The notes beneath the pieces were generated by a model. The model was not told where the DNA came from and made no database searches. It saw only the letters and a program-made list of their open reading frames with translations. From positions 1 to 64,000 of the forward strand of contig CALLFA010000027.1 of the NCBI GenBank assembly GCA_937997635.1: 64,000 nucleotides of DNA, given 5' to 3'. The DNA is from an uncultured Saprospiraceae bacterium (GTDB taxonomy: Bacteria > Bacteroidota > Bacteroidia > Chitinophagales > Saprospiraceae). Both the position numbers and the translations under genes were made by a program. Of this stretch, positions 1-8,600 are shown in pieces. Each line of letters begins with the position of its first letter. Position 1 is the first letter of the stretch.

Positions 1-1
1 A

Positions 2-1354
2 GGAGAACCGTCAACAAGTTATTTGGAAAAAGCAATGTCGAAGGAGATGTTAAAAGCATATGTCAGTTTTCTGGATAACATTACAGATAAAAATGTCCAA
101 GACACCTATAAAATGGAAGTAAGGTTAAAAGATGTCAACGGAAATACCAGATGGTTTGAGTGGTCTTGTATGCCATATGAATGGTCAGATAATTCAATAG
201 CTTCATTTATTCACTTTGTTCAAGAAGTAACCTACCTAAAAAGTACTCAAGTAGAGTTAGAAAATCAATACAAATTACTTAACAATATAACTGCCATCAG
301 CCCTTTTCATACCTTTTTGTCAGAAGCCAATACACACAAGCTGATTTATAATACTGGTACATTTTTGAAAAGTTTGGGATATGGTAGTCTGGAAGAATTT
401 CCTGGAGAAGAACCGTTTCAAATCATTCGGAAAATAATGCCTCCTGAAGAGTTTACTGTGTTATTTGAAACGATAAACAAATGCTCTAATCAAAAAACCA
501 ATGACACCGTTGCGATAGATACGAAAATTTACGATAGCAATGGCATGGTTCGCTGGTTTAAATGGTCGATCAAGCCTTTCGAGAGGACTCCAGATGGCAA
601 TGTTAAATCTATAATCCATTTTCTTAATGAATTCACAGAATTAAAAGAAAATCAACTCAAATTGCAAATGATAAATACGGAGTTGGAAGAATTTTCTTAC
701 GTCTCTTCACACGATCTTCAGCAACCTTTAAACACCTTGCAATCATCACTTAAAGTATTAATGAATGAGCTAAAAGAAGTTGAGGATGAATCCATTGTCA
801 AGAACTGTCTCAATATAATGTCTAAGACCACGACTTCAATGAAACAAAACATTAAGTCCATTCTTGATTACTCAAAGGTGAAATCGGACATCAGTTTCCA
901 AAAAGTAGACTTGAATGAAGTATTAAAAACTGTTATGAGAAATTTGGCATCCATCATCGATGAATCAAAAACTGAGATTATATGCAAAGATGCTCTCCCA
1001 TTTATCAAAGGTGACTCCCATCTGATAAGTCTTGTATTCCAAAATTTGATATCCAATGCCATAAAATTCCAATCTACAGGCAATCAAGCCAAAATAGTCA
1101 TTTCACATGAACGATCTTCAATCCATGAAATCATCCATTTTACAGATAATGGTATTGGTATTTCAAAATTGCAGCAGAGTCGGATATTCACATTATTCCA
1201 ACGCTTACATGAAACCGAAGAATATGAAGGAAGTGGTATCGGACTCGCACATGCTAACAAAATCATGAGGATACACACTGGTAAAATTGAAGTCAATTCG
1301 ACCTTAGGTGAAGGGAGCACCTTTTCTTGCCATTTTATTAGAGGTGTCTCTTAG
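2..1354 (+). CDS. PAS-domain sensor histidine kinase, 5' end missing
   Basis: The reading frame is open to the left edge with no stop, so this is the C-terminal part of a larger kinase; the TTG at 23 is not a convincing start. Two PAC-like stretches (RWFEWS, RWFKWS) mark at least two PAS sensor domains in the first ~215 residues. A short coiled segment leads to the dimerisation/phosphoacceptor box with SSHDLQQPL, then the HATPase domain with N box (NLISNAIKF), G1 (DNGIGIS) and G2 (GSGIGLA). No membrane segment is visible, so it may be cytoplasmic. It lies 226 bp before four stand-alone receiver proteins that are natural phosphorylation partners; that pairing is inference. Confidence 0.9.
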   Translation, partial: GEPSTSYLEKAMSKEMLKAYVSFLDNITDKNVQDTYKMEVRLKDVNGNTRWFEWSCMPYEWSDNSIASFIHFVQEVTYLKSTQVELENQYKLLNNITAISPFHTFLSEANTHKLIYNTGTFLKSLGYGSLEEFPGEEPFQIIRKIMPPEEFTVLFETINKCSNQKTNDTVAIDTKIYDSNGMVRWFKWSIKPFERTPDGNVKSIIHFLNEFTELKENQLKLQMINTELEEFSYVSSHDLQQPLNTLQSSLKVLMNELKEVEDESIVKNCLNIMSKTTTSMKQNIKSILDYSKVKSDISFQKVDLNEVLKTVMRNLASIIDESKTEIICKDALPFIKGDSHLISLVFQNLISNAIKFQSTGNQAKIVISHERSSIHEIIHFTDNGIGISKLQQSRIFTLFQRLHETEEYEGSGIGLAHANKIMRIHTGKIEVNSTLGEGSTFSCHFIRGVS

Positions 1355-1529
1355 TCAACACATCTCTAATACTGGTCTTTTATCAACTAACATGCTAAAC
1401 TACACCACTTAGCCAAAAATGGTATTATCCACATACAAATGAAGGTCAATTCACTTGGATCACCTCAAAAACTGTCTACAAAATCTCTACATCGATACTA
1501 CAAAACAAACAACAAACGGTGTTTCCGAC

Positions 1530-1559
1530 TTGATCTATTTAAATAAGGATATAACTTTA
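1530..1559 (+). promoter_or_regulatory. Bacteroidota-type promoter before the response regulators
   Basis: TTG at 1530-1532, a 19-nt spacer, then TAACTTTA at 1552-1559, which matches the Bacteroidota -7 consensus TAnnTTTG at seven of eight positions. The predicted transcription start (~1566) is about 15 nt before the ATG at 1581. It implies the response regulators are transcribed separately from the upstream kinase. Confidence 0.5.
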
Positions 1560-1580
1560 CCGAAACACAAGCCTTAAACA

Positions 1581-1997
1581 ATGTTTAAAAACACGTACCT
1601 AATTGATGATGACGTTGACACACTTTATCTGCACCGTTATTTTCTAAATGAGTACAACTTCTTTGAAAACTTATTGGAATTTCAAGACGCTTCAAAAGCT
1701 ATGAAATCGCTCTTAGTAGATGATACAGGTGATAAAAATCTCATTTTACTTGATCTAAATATGCCGATTATGTCTGGTTGGGAATTCGTAGAGATGGTCT
1801 GCGCAGAATTGAAGCCCAAACAATTGGAAACCACCTATATAGTGATTGTATCTTCTTCTTGCAATCCGAGAGATATCTCAAGAGCAAATGCTCATCCCTA
1901 TATTTCTTCTTATATCGAAAAGCCTTTTCTACCTCCTGATATTGAATTATTATTAGAAAGACTAAGAAACATACAGCAAGTAAAGAGTGTGGCCTGA
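1581..1997 (+). CDS. Receiver-only response regulator (type A, copy 1)
   Basis: A 138-residue single receiver domain with no output domain. It has the acidic pair (LIDDD), the phosphoacceptor Asp in LLDLNMP, the conserved Ser in IVSSS, and the Lys-Pro of IEKPF. Short REC proteins of this kind act as phosphorelay shuttles or bind partner proteins. The closest relative in the window is the gene at 2919-3365 on the other strand: both share LHR(Y/H)FL, LLEFQDA, MSGWEFV and NPRDISRAN. The ATG start follows a good promoter. The next gene begins 105 nt downstream on the same strand. Confidence 0.9.
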   Translation: MFKNTYLIDDDVDTLYLHRYFLNEYNFFENLLEFQDASKAMKSLLVDDTGDKNLILLDLNMPIMSGWEFVEMVCAELKPKQLETTYIVIVSSSCNPRDISRANAHPYISSYIEKPFLPPDIELLLERLRNIQQVKSVA

Positions 1998-2102
1998 TCC
2001 TATTAGGCAGTGAAGAGTTTTAAAAAATTCGCTTCAATTACCTATAGTGCTGTACTCTGTTTTAATCTGAAGACTGCATATTATCGAACAAAAAATGGTG
2101 AA

Positions 2103-2507
2103 ATGTATAATGTCCTCTTAATAGATGATGATAAGAATCAGCTATTTCTAAATACAATTTTATTGTCTGAAGAAAACACGATTCAAAACGTCAAAACCTT
2201 TCAAAATCCATTACACGCATTAGATTTTTTGAAGCAAAATTTTAATCCCAAAAACCACATCATTGTTTTAGATATCAACATGCCTCAAATGAACGCATGG
2301 CAGCTTTTAGACAGGTTTAATACTGATCTAGATAATAAAACACTTAATAACCTGAATCTCTTTATCGCTTCACACTCTGCAAATCCAAAAGATATTGAAA
2401 AGGCAAATAAGCACGATCTAGTCTATAAGTATATTGATAAATTTGAATTAGTCGAAGAAGTTGCAAATTTCGCCAAAGTAAAGATGCCAAAAAGACTCTC
2501 CGCTTGA
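2103..2507 (+). CDS. Receiver-only response regulator (type B, copy 1)
   Basis: I place the start at ATG 2103 (MYNVLLIDDD). The frame is open back to a GTG at 2010, but the extra 31 residues are not receiver-like. The ~134-residue protein has the acidic patch LLIDDD, phosphoacceptor Asp in VLDINMP, Ser/His at the switch position (IASHS), and the conserved Lys in YIDK. The Pro that usually follows that Lys is replaced by Phe, unlike the type A neighbours. It is most like the gene at 2516-2896 (both have DINMPQMNAW and NPKDI). It ends only 8 nt from that gene's stop, tail to tail. Confidence 0.87.
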   Translation: MYNVLLIDDDKNQLFLNTILLSEENTIQNVKTFQNPLHALDFLKQNFNPKNHIIVLDINMPQMNAWQLLDRFNTDLDNKTLNNLNLFIASHSANPKDIEKANKHDLVYKYIDKFELVEEVANFAKVKMPKRLSA

Positions 2508-2515
2508 TTTGTCTT

Positions 2516-2896
2516 TTATTTACCTAAATAGCTTGTCACTACAGGAACAAGCTTGTCTTTATCAATGAATTTTGTTACTAATTTATGTTCTTTTGCAGCA
2601 TTAATATCCTTAGGATTAGAAGAAAAAGAGGCAACAAATAATTTAAGATTATCCTTCTTCTGAGAACTGCATTCTGAATTTATTGCATCTAAAAAATCCC
2701 ATGCATTCATTTGTGGCATGTTAATGTCAACAACCACAATATCATTAGAAACATCATTTTTTTGTTTAATGTGCTGTAAAGCATGCGATGGACTATCGAA
2801 CGTTTCAATCTTTTCAAAAACGCCCTTTTCCGAAAATAGGAGTTTATTCAAATAAAGCTGATTTTGATCATCATCAATTAGTATAAGATTATGCAT
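2516..2896 (-). CDS. Receiver-only response regulator (type B, copy 2)
   Basis: Single receiver domain of ~126 residues starting at the ATG at 2896 (MHNLILIDDD). A start further up at 2944 would overlap the next gene and adds non-REC residues. Phosphoacceptor Asp lies in VVDINMPQMNAW and the conserved Lys in FIDKDK, again without the usual following Pro. It is a diverged paralogue of the gene at 2103-2507, in mirror orientation. It follows the type A copy at 2919-3365 with a gap of about 22 nt, so the two are probably co-transcribed. Confidence 0.87.
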   Translation of the reverse strand: MHNLILIDDDQNQLYLNKLLFSEKGVFEKIETFDSPSHALQHIKQKNDVSNDIVVVDINMPQMNAWDFLDAINSECSSQKKDNLKLFVASFSSNPKDINAAKEHKLVTKFIDKDKLVPVVTSYLGK

Positions 2897-2918
2897 TCTT
2901 AGTTTTTCATCTTTTGGA

Positions 2919-3365
2919 TTATGGATTTGATGTTTGACTCGCAACTAACTTTCGATTTTTCTTTTCATAAAACTCAATCTTTAATCTCTCGATTAACAAC
3001 TCTATATCGTCAGTTAGAAATGGCTTTTCTATAAAGGTGAAAATATGAGGATGTTCATTTGCTCTTGAAATATCTCGAGGATTACTGCTTGAAGAAACAA
3101 TAACAATGGTTGTTTTATCTAATTGGTCTTTGCTCAATACAGAAGACAGCTTATCAACAAATTCCCATCCAGACATCGTGGGCATATTTAGATCTAAAAG
3201 AACCAGATTCTGGTCATTGGAAAAATCTTTCGCTAAAACTGTTAATGCTTGATTCGCATCTTGAAATTCTAGTAGATTATCATAAAACCCATAGTAATCT
3301 AAAAAATGGCGATGTAAAAATAACGTGTTAGGGTCGTCATCTATAAGCAGAGTGTTATTAATCAT
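2919..3365 (-). CDS. Receiver-only response regulator (type A, copy 2)
   Basis: A 148-residue receiver domain: LLIDDD acidic patch, Asp in LLDLNMP, IVSSS switch Ser, and IEKPF with the canonical Lys-Pro. It closely resembles the gene at 1581-1997 (LLEFQDA, MSGWEFV, SSxNPRDISRAN). A short polar tail extends past the domain. It is first in a leftward pair with 2516-2896. Upstream lies a 336-bp non-coding stretch with short tandem repeats. Confidence 0.9.
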   Translation of the reverse strand: MINNTLLIDDDPNTLFLHRHFLDYYGFYDNLLEFQDANQALTVLAKDFSNDQNLVLLDLNMPTMSGWEFVDKLSSVLSKDQLDKTTIVIVSSSSNPRDISRANEHPHIFTFIEKPFLTDDIELLIERLKIEFYEKKNRKLVASQTSNP

Positions 3366-3701
3366 GGTTGGGTGCTTGTGCGCTTAAATTAACTTATACT
3401 ATTGTCAAAGTCAAAGTCTTACAGCGTTTTCTTACCTAAATGAGGCTGATATGTAGTCTATATGTAGTCTATTTGTAGGTTGTATTAATTCACATTCTGC
3501 AAACTGTAAACCAGTCCTATACTAGTCCTTGTCCAGTAGACAATGTCAAGATGATATCTGAGCCAATTACAACTGATGCAGGTTAACACATGCAGGTTAA
3601 CACATTGTTATGATTGGATAATAAGGATTTGGTGCAGTATTTTTTGAGGCGGTCTTCGTACAAGCAATGTTATTGTAAACCAAATAAGTGTAGCGTATAG
3701 A
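3366..3701. other. Intergenic region with short tandem repeats
   Basis: No gene seen. It holds an 11-bp motif TATGTAGTCTA repeated in tandem at 3450-3471 with a degenerate third copy, two related AGTCCT motifs near 3515-3530, and a perfect 14-bp tandem duplication TGCAGGTTAACACA at 3577-3590 and 3591-3604. It must carry the promoter of the leftward response-regulator pair, but no -7 box fits well. Confidence 0.6.
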
Positions 3702-5039
3702 CTACACTTTATATGTTTTCCACTTTCCAAACCGGAGATACAATAGCGACAAAATTGTTATCGCTAACCAATAAAAAATCTCGACTGACCACGCCCATTC
3801 GAGCGAAAGCTGGTAGACATTTATAATCAGATGAGCACCAATGAGGTAAAACACCACCAGTCCTGTCTGAATATACATGCCAATCAGTGTAGCACCAGTC
3901 CCCATTAATCCATTGATCACTATACCTCCTATGGAGAATATGAATATAATTCCAGTTAAGACCCAAAACAATGGACCTGAATCTTCAAACAGACTCATAT
4001 CCTCAGACCCAAAAAGAGGATACAAGCAGTATTCTGGGAAAAAGATGATTGGCAGGGAAATCAGCATACTCAAGCTAACAGACAGTAGACTTGTTTTTTT
4101 GATAATATTAAATACATTTTCATATTGACCCTGGCCCATAAAATTACTAACCATCGTATTAATCCCCGAAGAAAAGCCCCAACATGGAATGGATAAAATC
4201 AAGTACACATTTCTGATAAGATTTGACATTTCTAGTTCACGCAAACCCAAATTCTCAATCATTGAAAAAAAGATAAACCAACTCCCTATACCAACAACAG
4301 ATTGGATCACAATTGGAATAGACAACTTGAACGTACTCCAGATATCAGAAAAGTCTGGTCGCAAATTTTGTATTATGTTGAATTCGCGGAACGCTCGCTG
4401 ATAAATCATGTAGACGACAAACACAATGAAAGCAGCTATTTCAGCAATTGTACTTGCCCAGGCAGCACCTGTGATTCCCATTTCAGGCAAACCAAACCTT
4501 CCAAAAATCAAACAATAATTGAGAACTAAATTGATGACGACTAGCAGTAATGTGTCCCAAATAATGAAGGAGGTTCTTGCTATGCCCGTATAGAGACCTA
4601 TCATAGCCAAACCAGTAAAGCTAAAAAACACCCCATACGATCTCGGATAGATGTAATCCAAACATTTGGCAAGTATGTCTTCATTAGAGACAAAATAAGC
4701 GAAGAATGAATCTGCATAGTATTGAATAAAAAAGAACACCAACAGAGCAAATAGTAATTCCAAATAGAAAAGACTAACTGCGCTTTTGCCAATCCCATCC
4801 TCATTATGCTCACCAAATCGCCTCGCAATGATGATCTGGCCACCCCTACTGAATGAATAGCCAATCGCAGCTATAATCAGATAGAAAACACCAATGATAC
4901 CAATGGAAGCAAACTCCAAAGCGCTTTTATGGTATAAGAATACATTATCAGTAAGCACGACAACATTTTGAGCTGCACTCGCCAACATTATTGGGATAGA
5001 TAAAGTTAAAATTTGGCTATAGGTGCTTCGCAGTTTCAA
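3702..5039 (-). CDS. MATE family efflux transporter
   Basis: A 445-residue polytopic membrane protein with about 12 hydrophobic segments in two homologous halves, the usual MATE length. The first half has the family pattern of a polar residue pair in helix 1 followed by SRGGQIIIARRFGEH, and the second half repeats it around GINTMVSNFMGQGQYENV. MATE proteins export drugs or metabolites using Na+ or H+ gradients; the substrate cannot be told from sequence. ATG start at 5039. It is divergent from the peptidase gene at 5110, sharing a ~70-bp upstream region, and stands alone. Confidence 0.88.
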   Translation of the reverse strand: MKLRSTYSQILTLSIPIMLASAAQNVVVLTDNVFLYHKSALEFASIGIIGVFYLIIAAIGYSFSRGGQIIIARRFGEHNEDGIGKSAVSLFYLELLFALLVFFFIQYYADSFFAYFVSNEDILAKCLDYIYPRSYGVFFSFTGLAMIGLYTGIARTSFIIWDTLLLVVINLVLNYCLIFGRFGLPEMGITGAAWASTIAEIAAFIVFVVYMIYQRAFREFNIIQNLRPDFSDIWSTFKLSIPIVIQSVVGIGSWFIFFSMIENLGLRELEMSNLIRNVYLILSIPCWGFSSGINTMVSNFMGQGQYENVFNIIKKTSLLSVSLSMLISLPIIFFPEYCLYPLFGSEDMSLFEDSGPLFWVLTGIIFIFSIGGIVINGLMGTGATLIGMYIQTGLVVFYLIGAHLIINVYQLSLEWAWSVEIFYWLAITILSLLYLRFGKWKTYKV

Positions 5040-5109
5040 AAATCGATGATGGTTTTTAAATAACTAGTCAGGAATAATGTTAATTTACAGTCATACTTTA
5101 AGTACAAAT

Positions 5110-7326
5110 ATGAAGCATTTTAAACAGACTCTCTACATTTGTTTGGTATTAACAATTTTAATCTCGTGCAAAACGAAAGAATCAATTCTGCCAACCGTAG
5201 ATATGACGAAAACTGATATGGAAAATCCAATAAAGCGTACAACACCAATAGCAACAAAAGAACCTAAGTCAATGGTCACACATGGACATGAGCGAATAGA
5301 CAATTATTATTGGATGAGACTGACAGATGAGCAAAAATCTGCAGAAACTCCAGATGCCCACACTCAAAAAGTATTAGACTACCTGAATGCAGAAAACGAT
5401 TACAGAGAAAAAGAAACAGCACACCTCGATAAGTTTGAAGACAAGTTGTTCGATGAGATTGTGGGGAGGATAAAGCAAACTGATCTGTCTGTACCTTATA
5501 AATACAATGGCTACTATTACATCTCAAAATATGAAGAAGGTAAAGAATACTCTATTCTCACCAGAAAGAAAGAGTCTCTTGAAAGTAAGGAGGAAGTATA
5601 CCTAGACATGAATAAATTAGCCGAAGGACACGCCTATTACAACATCAACAATACAACCATCAGTCCTGACAATAAATTACTTGCCTATTCTGAAGATACA
5701 GTAAGTCGTCGAATCTATACAATAAAGTTTAAAGATCTGGAAAGTGGTGAATTGTTGAACGATAAAATCGAAGGAGTCAGTGGATCTGCAGTTTGGGCCG
5801 ATGACAACAAGACTATTTTTTATGTAAAGAAAGACCCTGTCACTTTGCGTTCAGAAAAAGTATACAGACACACCTTAGGAACAAGTCAAGAAGATGATGT
5901 CTTAGTGTTCCATGAGAAAGACGAGACCTTCAATGTCACCATATACAAAACAACTTCTCGAAAGTTTATCATGATATTTTCAGGACATACATTGACATCT
6001 GAATATCAGTATTTATCGGTCGATAATCCCAAAGGAGAATTTCAATTATTTGAACCTAGAGACATGGCAGGTAAACACGAATACTACTTGAGTCACTATG
6101 GCGATCATTGGTACGTGCGAAGTAATGAAAATGCGCCAAACTTTAAATTAATGAAAACTCCTCTTAAAAAAACATCAAAAGACAATTGGAGTGAAGTTAT
6201 CGCTCATAGACCTGAAGTATTCCTTTCAAGGATGACTCCATTCAGAAACTATATGGCGTTGAGTGAGCGAATAGATGGAATTACAGAATTGCGTATAAAA
6301 ACATGGGAGGGTGATACAGACTATTATATCGAATTGGATGAGTCAGCACATTTGGTCTATCCATCAACAAATTTAGATTTCGATACAGAGACTATTCGAA
6401 TTGGATATCAAAGTATGAAGACGCCCAATTCCATCTATGATTACAATATGGATACCAAAGAGCGAGTGCTTTTAAAACAATCTGAAGTCGTTGGAGATTT
6501 TACTTCATCAGATTATAAAACAGCTCGGATCATGGCTGAAGCACGAGATGGTGCCAAAGTACCTGTCTCCATTATTCATCACAAAAATACACCTATCGAT
6601 GGCTCAGCACCATGCCTACTCTATGCTTATGGTTCATATGGAAGTAATATGGAACCGTACTTCAGCTCGACAAGGTTAAGTCTGTTGGATCGAGGTTTTG
6701 TTTATGCCATTGCGCACATCAGAGGCGGTCAAGAAATGGGTAAACATTGGTATGAAAACGGAAAATTACTAAAGAAGAAAAATACTTTCTATGATTTTAT
6801 AGATAGTGGTAAACACCTAATCAAAGATGGGTATTCCAATGAGGATAAATTATTTGCAATGGGTGGTAGTGCTGGTGGATTACTGATGGGTGCCATCATG
6901 AATATCGAACCAGATTTATGGGAAGGTGTTGTTGCTGCTGTACCATTTGTGGATGTCATAACCACGATGTTGGACGAGACAATTCCATTGACAACATTCG
7001 AATGGGATGAGTGGGGAAATCCAATCAATGAAGAATACTATCACTATATGCTATCGTATTCACCGTACGACAATGTTGAAGCGAAAGATTACCCGACGAC
7101 TTTGGTGACAACAGGGTTATTTGATTCTCAAGTACAGTATTGGGAACCGGCTAAATGGGTCGCGAAATTGAGAGAATTAAAGACTGATGACAACCCATTG
7201 TATATGTATTGTAATATGGATACAGGTCATGGAGGAGCATCTGGCAGATTTGCAAGACATCGAGAGACTGCCATGGAATATGCCTTTTTACTTGACCTAG
7301 CAGGGTTAGTGGACAAGGATGAATAA
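5110..7326 (+). CDS. ptrB: Oligopeptidase B-like S9 serine peptidase, lipoprotein
   Basis: Start chosen at ATG 5110 because it gives a clean lipoprotein signal peptide ending in the lipobox LISC; an ATG at 5077 would add 11 residues. An N-terminal beta-propeller (to ~residue 460) covers a C-terminal alpha/beta-hydrolase. The catalytic Ser lies in GGSAGG (about residue 587 of 738), Asp in GLFDSQV, and His in DTGHGG. IRGGQEMGKHWYENG is typical of oligopeptidase B, which cleaves peptides after basic residues. The lipid anchor suggests a periplasmic location. One of three S9 peptidases in the window. Confidence 0.88.
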   Translation: MKHFKQTLYICLVLTILISCKTKESILPTVDMTKTDMENPIKRTTPIATKEPKSMVTHGHERIDNYYWMRLTDEQKSAETPDAHTQKVLDYLNAENDYREKETAHLDKFEDKLFDEIVGRIKQTDLSVPYKYNGYYYISKYEEGKEYSILTRKKESLESKEEVYLDMNKLAEGHAYYNINNTTISPDNKLLAYSEDTVSRRIYTIKFKDLESGELLNDKIEGVSGSAVWADDNKTIFYVKKDPVTLRSEKVYRHTLGTSQEDDVLVFHEKDETFNVTIYKTTSRKFIMIFSGHTLTSEYQYLSVDNPKGEFQLFEPRDMAGKHEYYLSHYGDHWYVRSNENAPNFKLMKTPLKKTSKDNWSEVIAHRPEVFLSRMTPFRNYMALSERIDGITELRIKTWEGDTDYYIELDESAHLVYPSTNLDFDTETIRIGYQSMKTPNSIYDYNMDTKERVLLKQSEVVGDFTSSDYKTARIMAEARDGAKVPVSIIHHKNTPIDGSAPCLLYAYGSYGSNMEPYFSSTRLSLLDRGFVYAIAHIRGGQEMGKHWYENGKLLKKKNTFYDFIDSGKHLIKDGYSNEDKLFAMGGSAGGLLMGAIMNIEPDLWEGVVAAVPFVDVITTMLDETIPLTTFEWDEWGNPINEEYYHYMLSYSPYDNVEAKDYPTTLVTTGLFDSQVQYWEPAKWVAKLRELKTDDNPLYMYCNMDTGHGGASGRFARHRETAMEYAFLLDLAGLVDKDE

Positions 7327-7431
7327 GCTTTAAGTATTGACTTACTGGGAAATTCATAAATCGCTATAGTGGTAGAAGTAGTAACTTGATTGATTATTAA
7401 TGGCGTCACTTACCAGCTGAATTGGTGAGCC

Positions 7432-7896
7432 TTATTTTGCAATAACCCTTCCATCCAATTCTACTTCTGCAGTTTTCATAACAGAAAGCTTGTTAAAATC
7501 TTTATGAAAAGGATTGACTAGTATATTGGACTCTTGTGCAAGTACAGCAGATGGGACTCTCAAGGCTAAGGATTGTTGAGACAGTAGCCAATCAGAACCA
7601 AGATCTACAGTCTGTTGAGCATATTGACTGACTCTCCAATCAACAGATAGATTGCCCATATCTCCTAGATCTAAGATTGACTTATCGGGTATTTGTATTT
7701 TGATGTATCCAAAACGGTGGTCTATCTTTTTCCGAAATTGATTGGCTAATATTTCCAGCACAGCTAAAGATAAATGAGCAGATGTGTATAACATTTGTAG
7801 TCCTTCCCTATTCCATCTGCCTCCATATAATTTAGCTCCAAATCCAGACAGATCATTCAAGTATTTCTTTTTGGCAATACGGTAAACTTCCATCAA
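7432..7896 (-). CDS. RES-domain toxin (NAD+-degrading type)
   Basis: A 154-residue RES domain. The conserved Arg in GGRWN (about residue 27), the Glu in LAVLE (about 48) and the Ser in RVPSAV match the Arg-Glu-Ser signature that names the family. Characterised RES toxins (MbcT type) phosphorolyse or hydrolyse NAD+, stopping growth. The start overlaps the stop of the upstream antitoxin by 4 bp (ATGA), the usual translational coupling of these modules, with antitoxin first. The gene ends 105 bp from the convergent peptidase gene. Confidence 0.9.
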   Translation of the reverse strand: MMEVYRIAKKKYLNDLSGFGAKLYGGRWNREGLQMLYTSAHLSLAVLEILANQFRKKIDHRFGYIKIQIPDKSILDLGDMGNLSVDWRVSQYAQQTVDLGSDWLLSQQSLALRVPSAVLAQESNILVNPFHKDFNKLSVMKTAEVELDGRVIAK

Positions 7897-8390
7897 TAAA
7901 CACCATGCTCAATCCTACCAAGAATCTTGATCAAAATACGTGTACCAAACGTAGTGTCCATCAAATCAATAGGCTTCTTATAGTCTAGAGAGCTAATCGG
8001 TCCATGCAACCACTCTTCCAACTCTTGCTCATCATCCTCAAAAACTTCTAGGCCTTTGCGAACGACCTCCGCAATAGATAAAATCTGCTCCGACACATGT
8101 ACACTAAGGTGATCTGTAGGTAACTTGCGCTGTATAGTGCGATGCGATATGTGCAACAATGCGCTCATCCTCTCCATGCTAACACCCAACTTCTTTGCTA
8201 AAGTGTCTAAACTCTTCTTGGGCAGTCCAACTCTCGTGACATCAACTAAATCCATCTCACTATTAATGTCTTTCTTGAGCGCCTTCTTACCACCTATAAT
8301 AGCAACCAATTGAGAATATTTAGTCTGCTGTGTTTCGTAACTTAGAGCAGCTTCTTGAAGTGATGCATTAGGCAAATTAGAATCGTACAT
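7893..8390 (-). CDS. Xre/MbcA/ParS-type antitoxin with DUF2384 domain
   Basis: A 165-residue partner of the RES toxin. The middle carries a helix-turn-helix-like segment (LDTLAKKLGVSMERMSALL, then HRTIQRK). The C-terminus is the MbcA/ParS toxin-binding domain (about residues 100-165) with the typical acidic helix and GTRILIKILGRIEHG ending. Antitoxins of this family occlude the RES active site and usually repress their own operon. Repeated TGTCA boxes overlap the promoter just upstream, consistent with autoregulation (inference). Confidence 0.9.
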   Translation of the reverse strand: MYDSNLPNASLQEAALSYETQQTKYSQLVAIIGGKKALKKDINSEMDLVDVTRVGLPKKSLDTLAKKLGVSMERMSALLHISHRTIQRKLPTDHLSVHVSEQILSIAEVVRKGLEVFEDDEQELEEWLHGPISSLDYKKPIDLMDTTFGTRILIKILGRIEHGVY

Positions 8391-8394
8391 AACG

Positions 8395-8437
8395 TGTCAT
8401 TTGTCACAAATATAATGAAATATGTCACATAGGTCAA
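8395..8437 (-). promoter_or_regulatory. Promoter and putative operator of the Xre-RES operon
   Basis: On the minus strand, TTG (8437-8435), a 20-nt spacer, then TATATTTG (8414-8407), a full match to TAnnTTTG. The predicted start is ~10 nt before the antitoxin ATG. On the plus strand TGTCA occurs at 8395, 8402 and 8423, spaced 7 and 21 bp, so the boxes flank and overlap the core promoter. This is a good candidate for antitoxin binding. Confidence 0.65.
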
Positions 8438-8444
8438 GTTTTTA

Positions 8445-8481
8445 CATAAAAAAACTGCACCTAATTGCTCAGGTGCAGTTT
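8445..8481 (-). terminator. Rho-independent terminator of the giant exoprotein gene
   Basis: A perfect 11-bp stem (arms 8452-8462 and 8471-8481; AAACTGCACCT) with an 8-nt loop. Read on the minus strand it is followed by a run of seven T. It lies ~120 bp past the stop of the leftward gene ending at 8601 and insulates the toxin-antitoxin operon. Confidence 0.8.
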
Positions 8482-8498
8482 ACAAATGTCAATTATTA

Positions 8499-8593
8499 TA
8501 CCCAACGGATTTGATTGTGACCTATTAAATATGCAACGCAGATATTAATAAAATGGGCAGTAGTAAATCTGTCACAATCAAGTGCGCTGGGTA
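8499..8593. repeat. 95-bp long-inverted-repeat element (MITE-like?)
   Basis: The arms at 8499-8521 and 8571-8593 are inverted repeats of 23 bp with four mismatches. Both outer ends read TACCCA and the inner ends TTGATTGTGAC. The 49-bp centre has no ORF. The element lies between the giant exoprotein stop and its terminator. It could be a miniature inverted-repeat element or simply a long RNA hairpin; no second copy was noticed in the window. Confidence 0.55.
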
Positions 8594-8600
8594 CAACTAA

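Noticed and set aside
2010-2102. N-terminal extension of the type B response regulator from the GTG at 2010
   Set aside because: The added residues have no receiver homology, and the ATG at 2103 aligns exactly with the start of the paralogue at 2896.
7409-7429. CTTACCA/TGGTGAG hairpin as terminator between the convergent oligopeptidase and RES genes
   Set aside because: Only seven pairs with a G-T wobble and no clear T-run on either strand.
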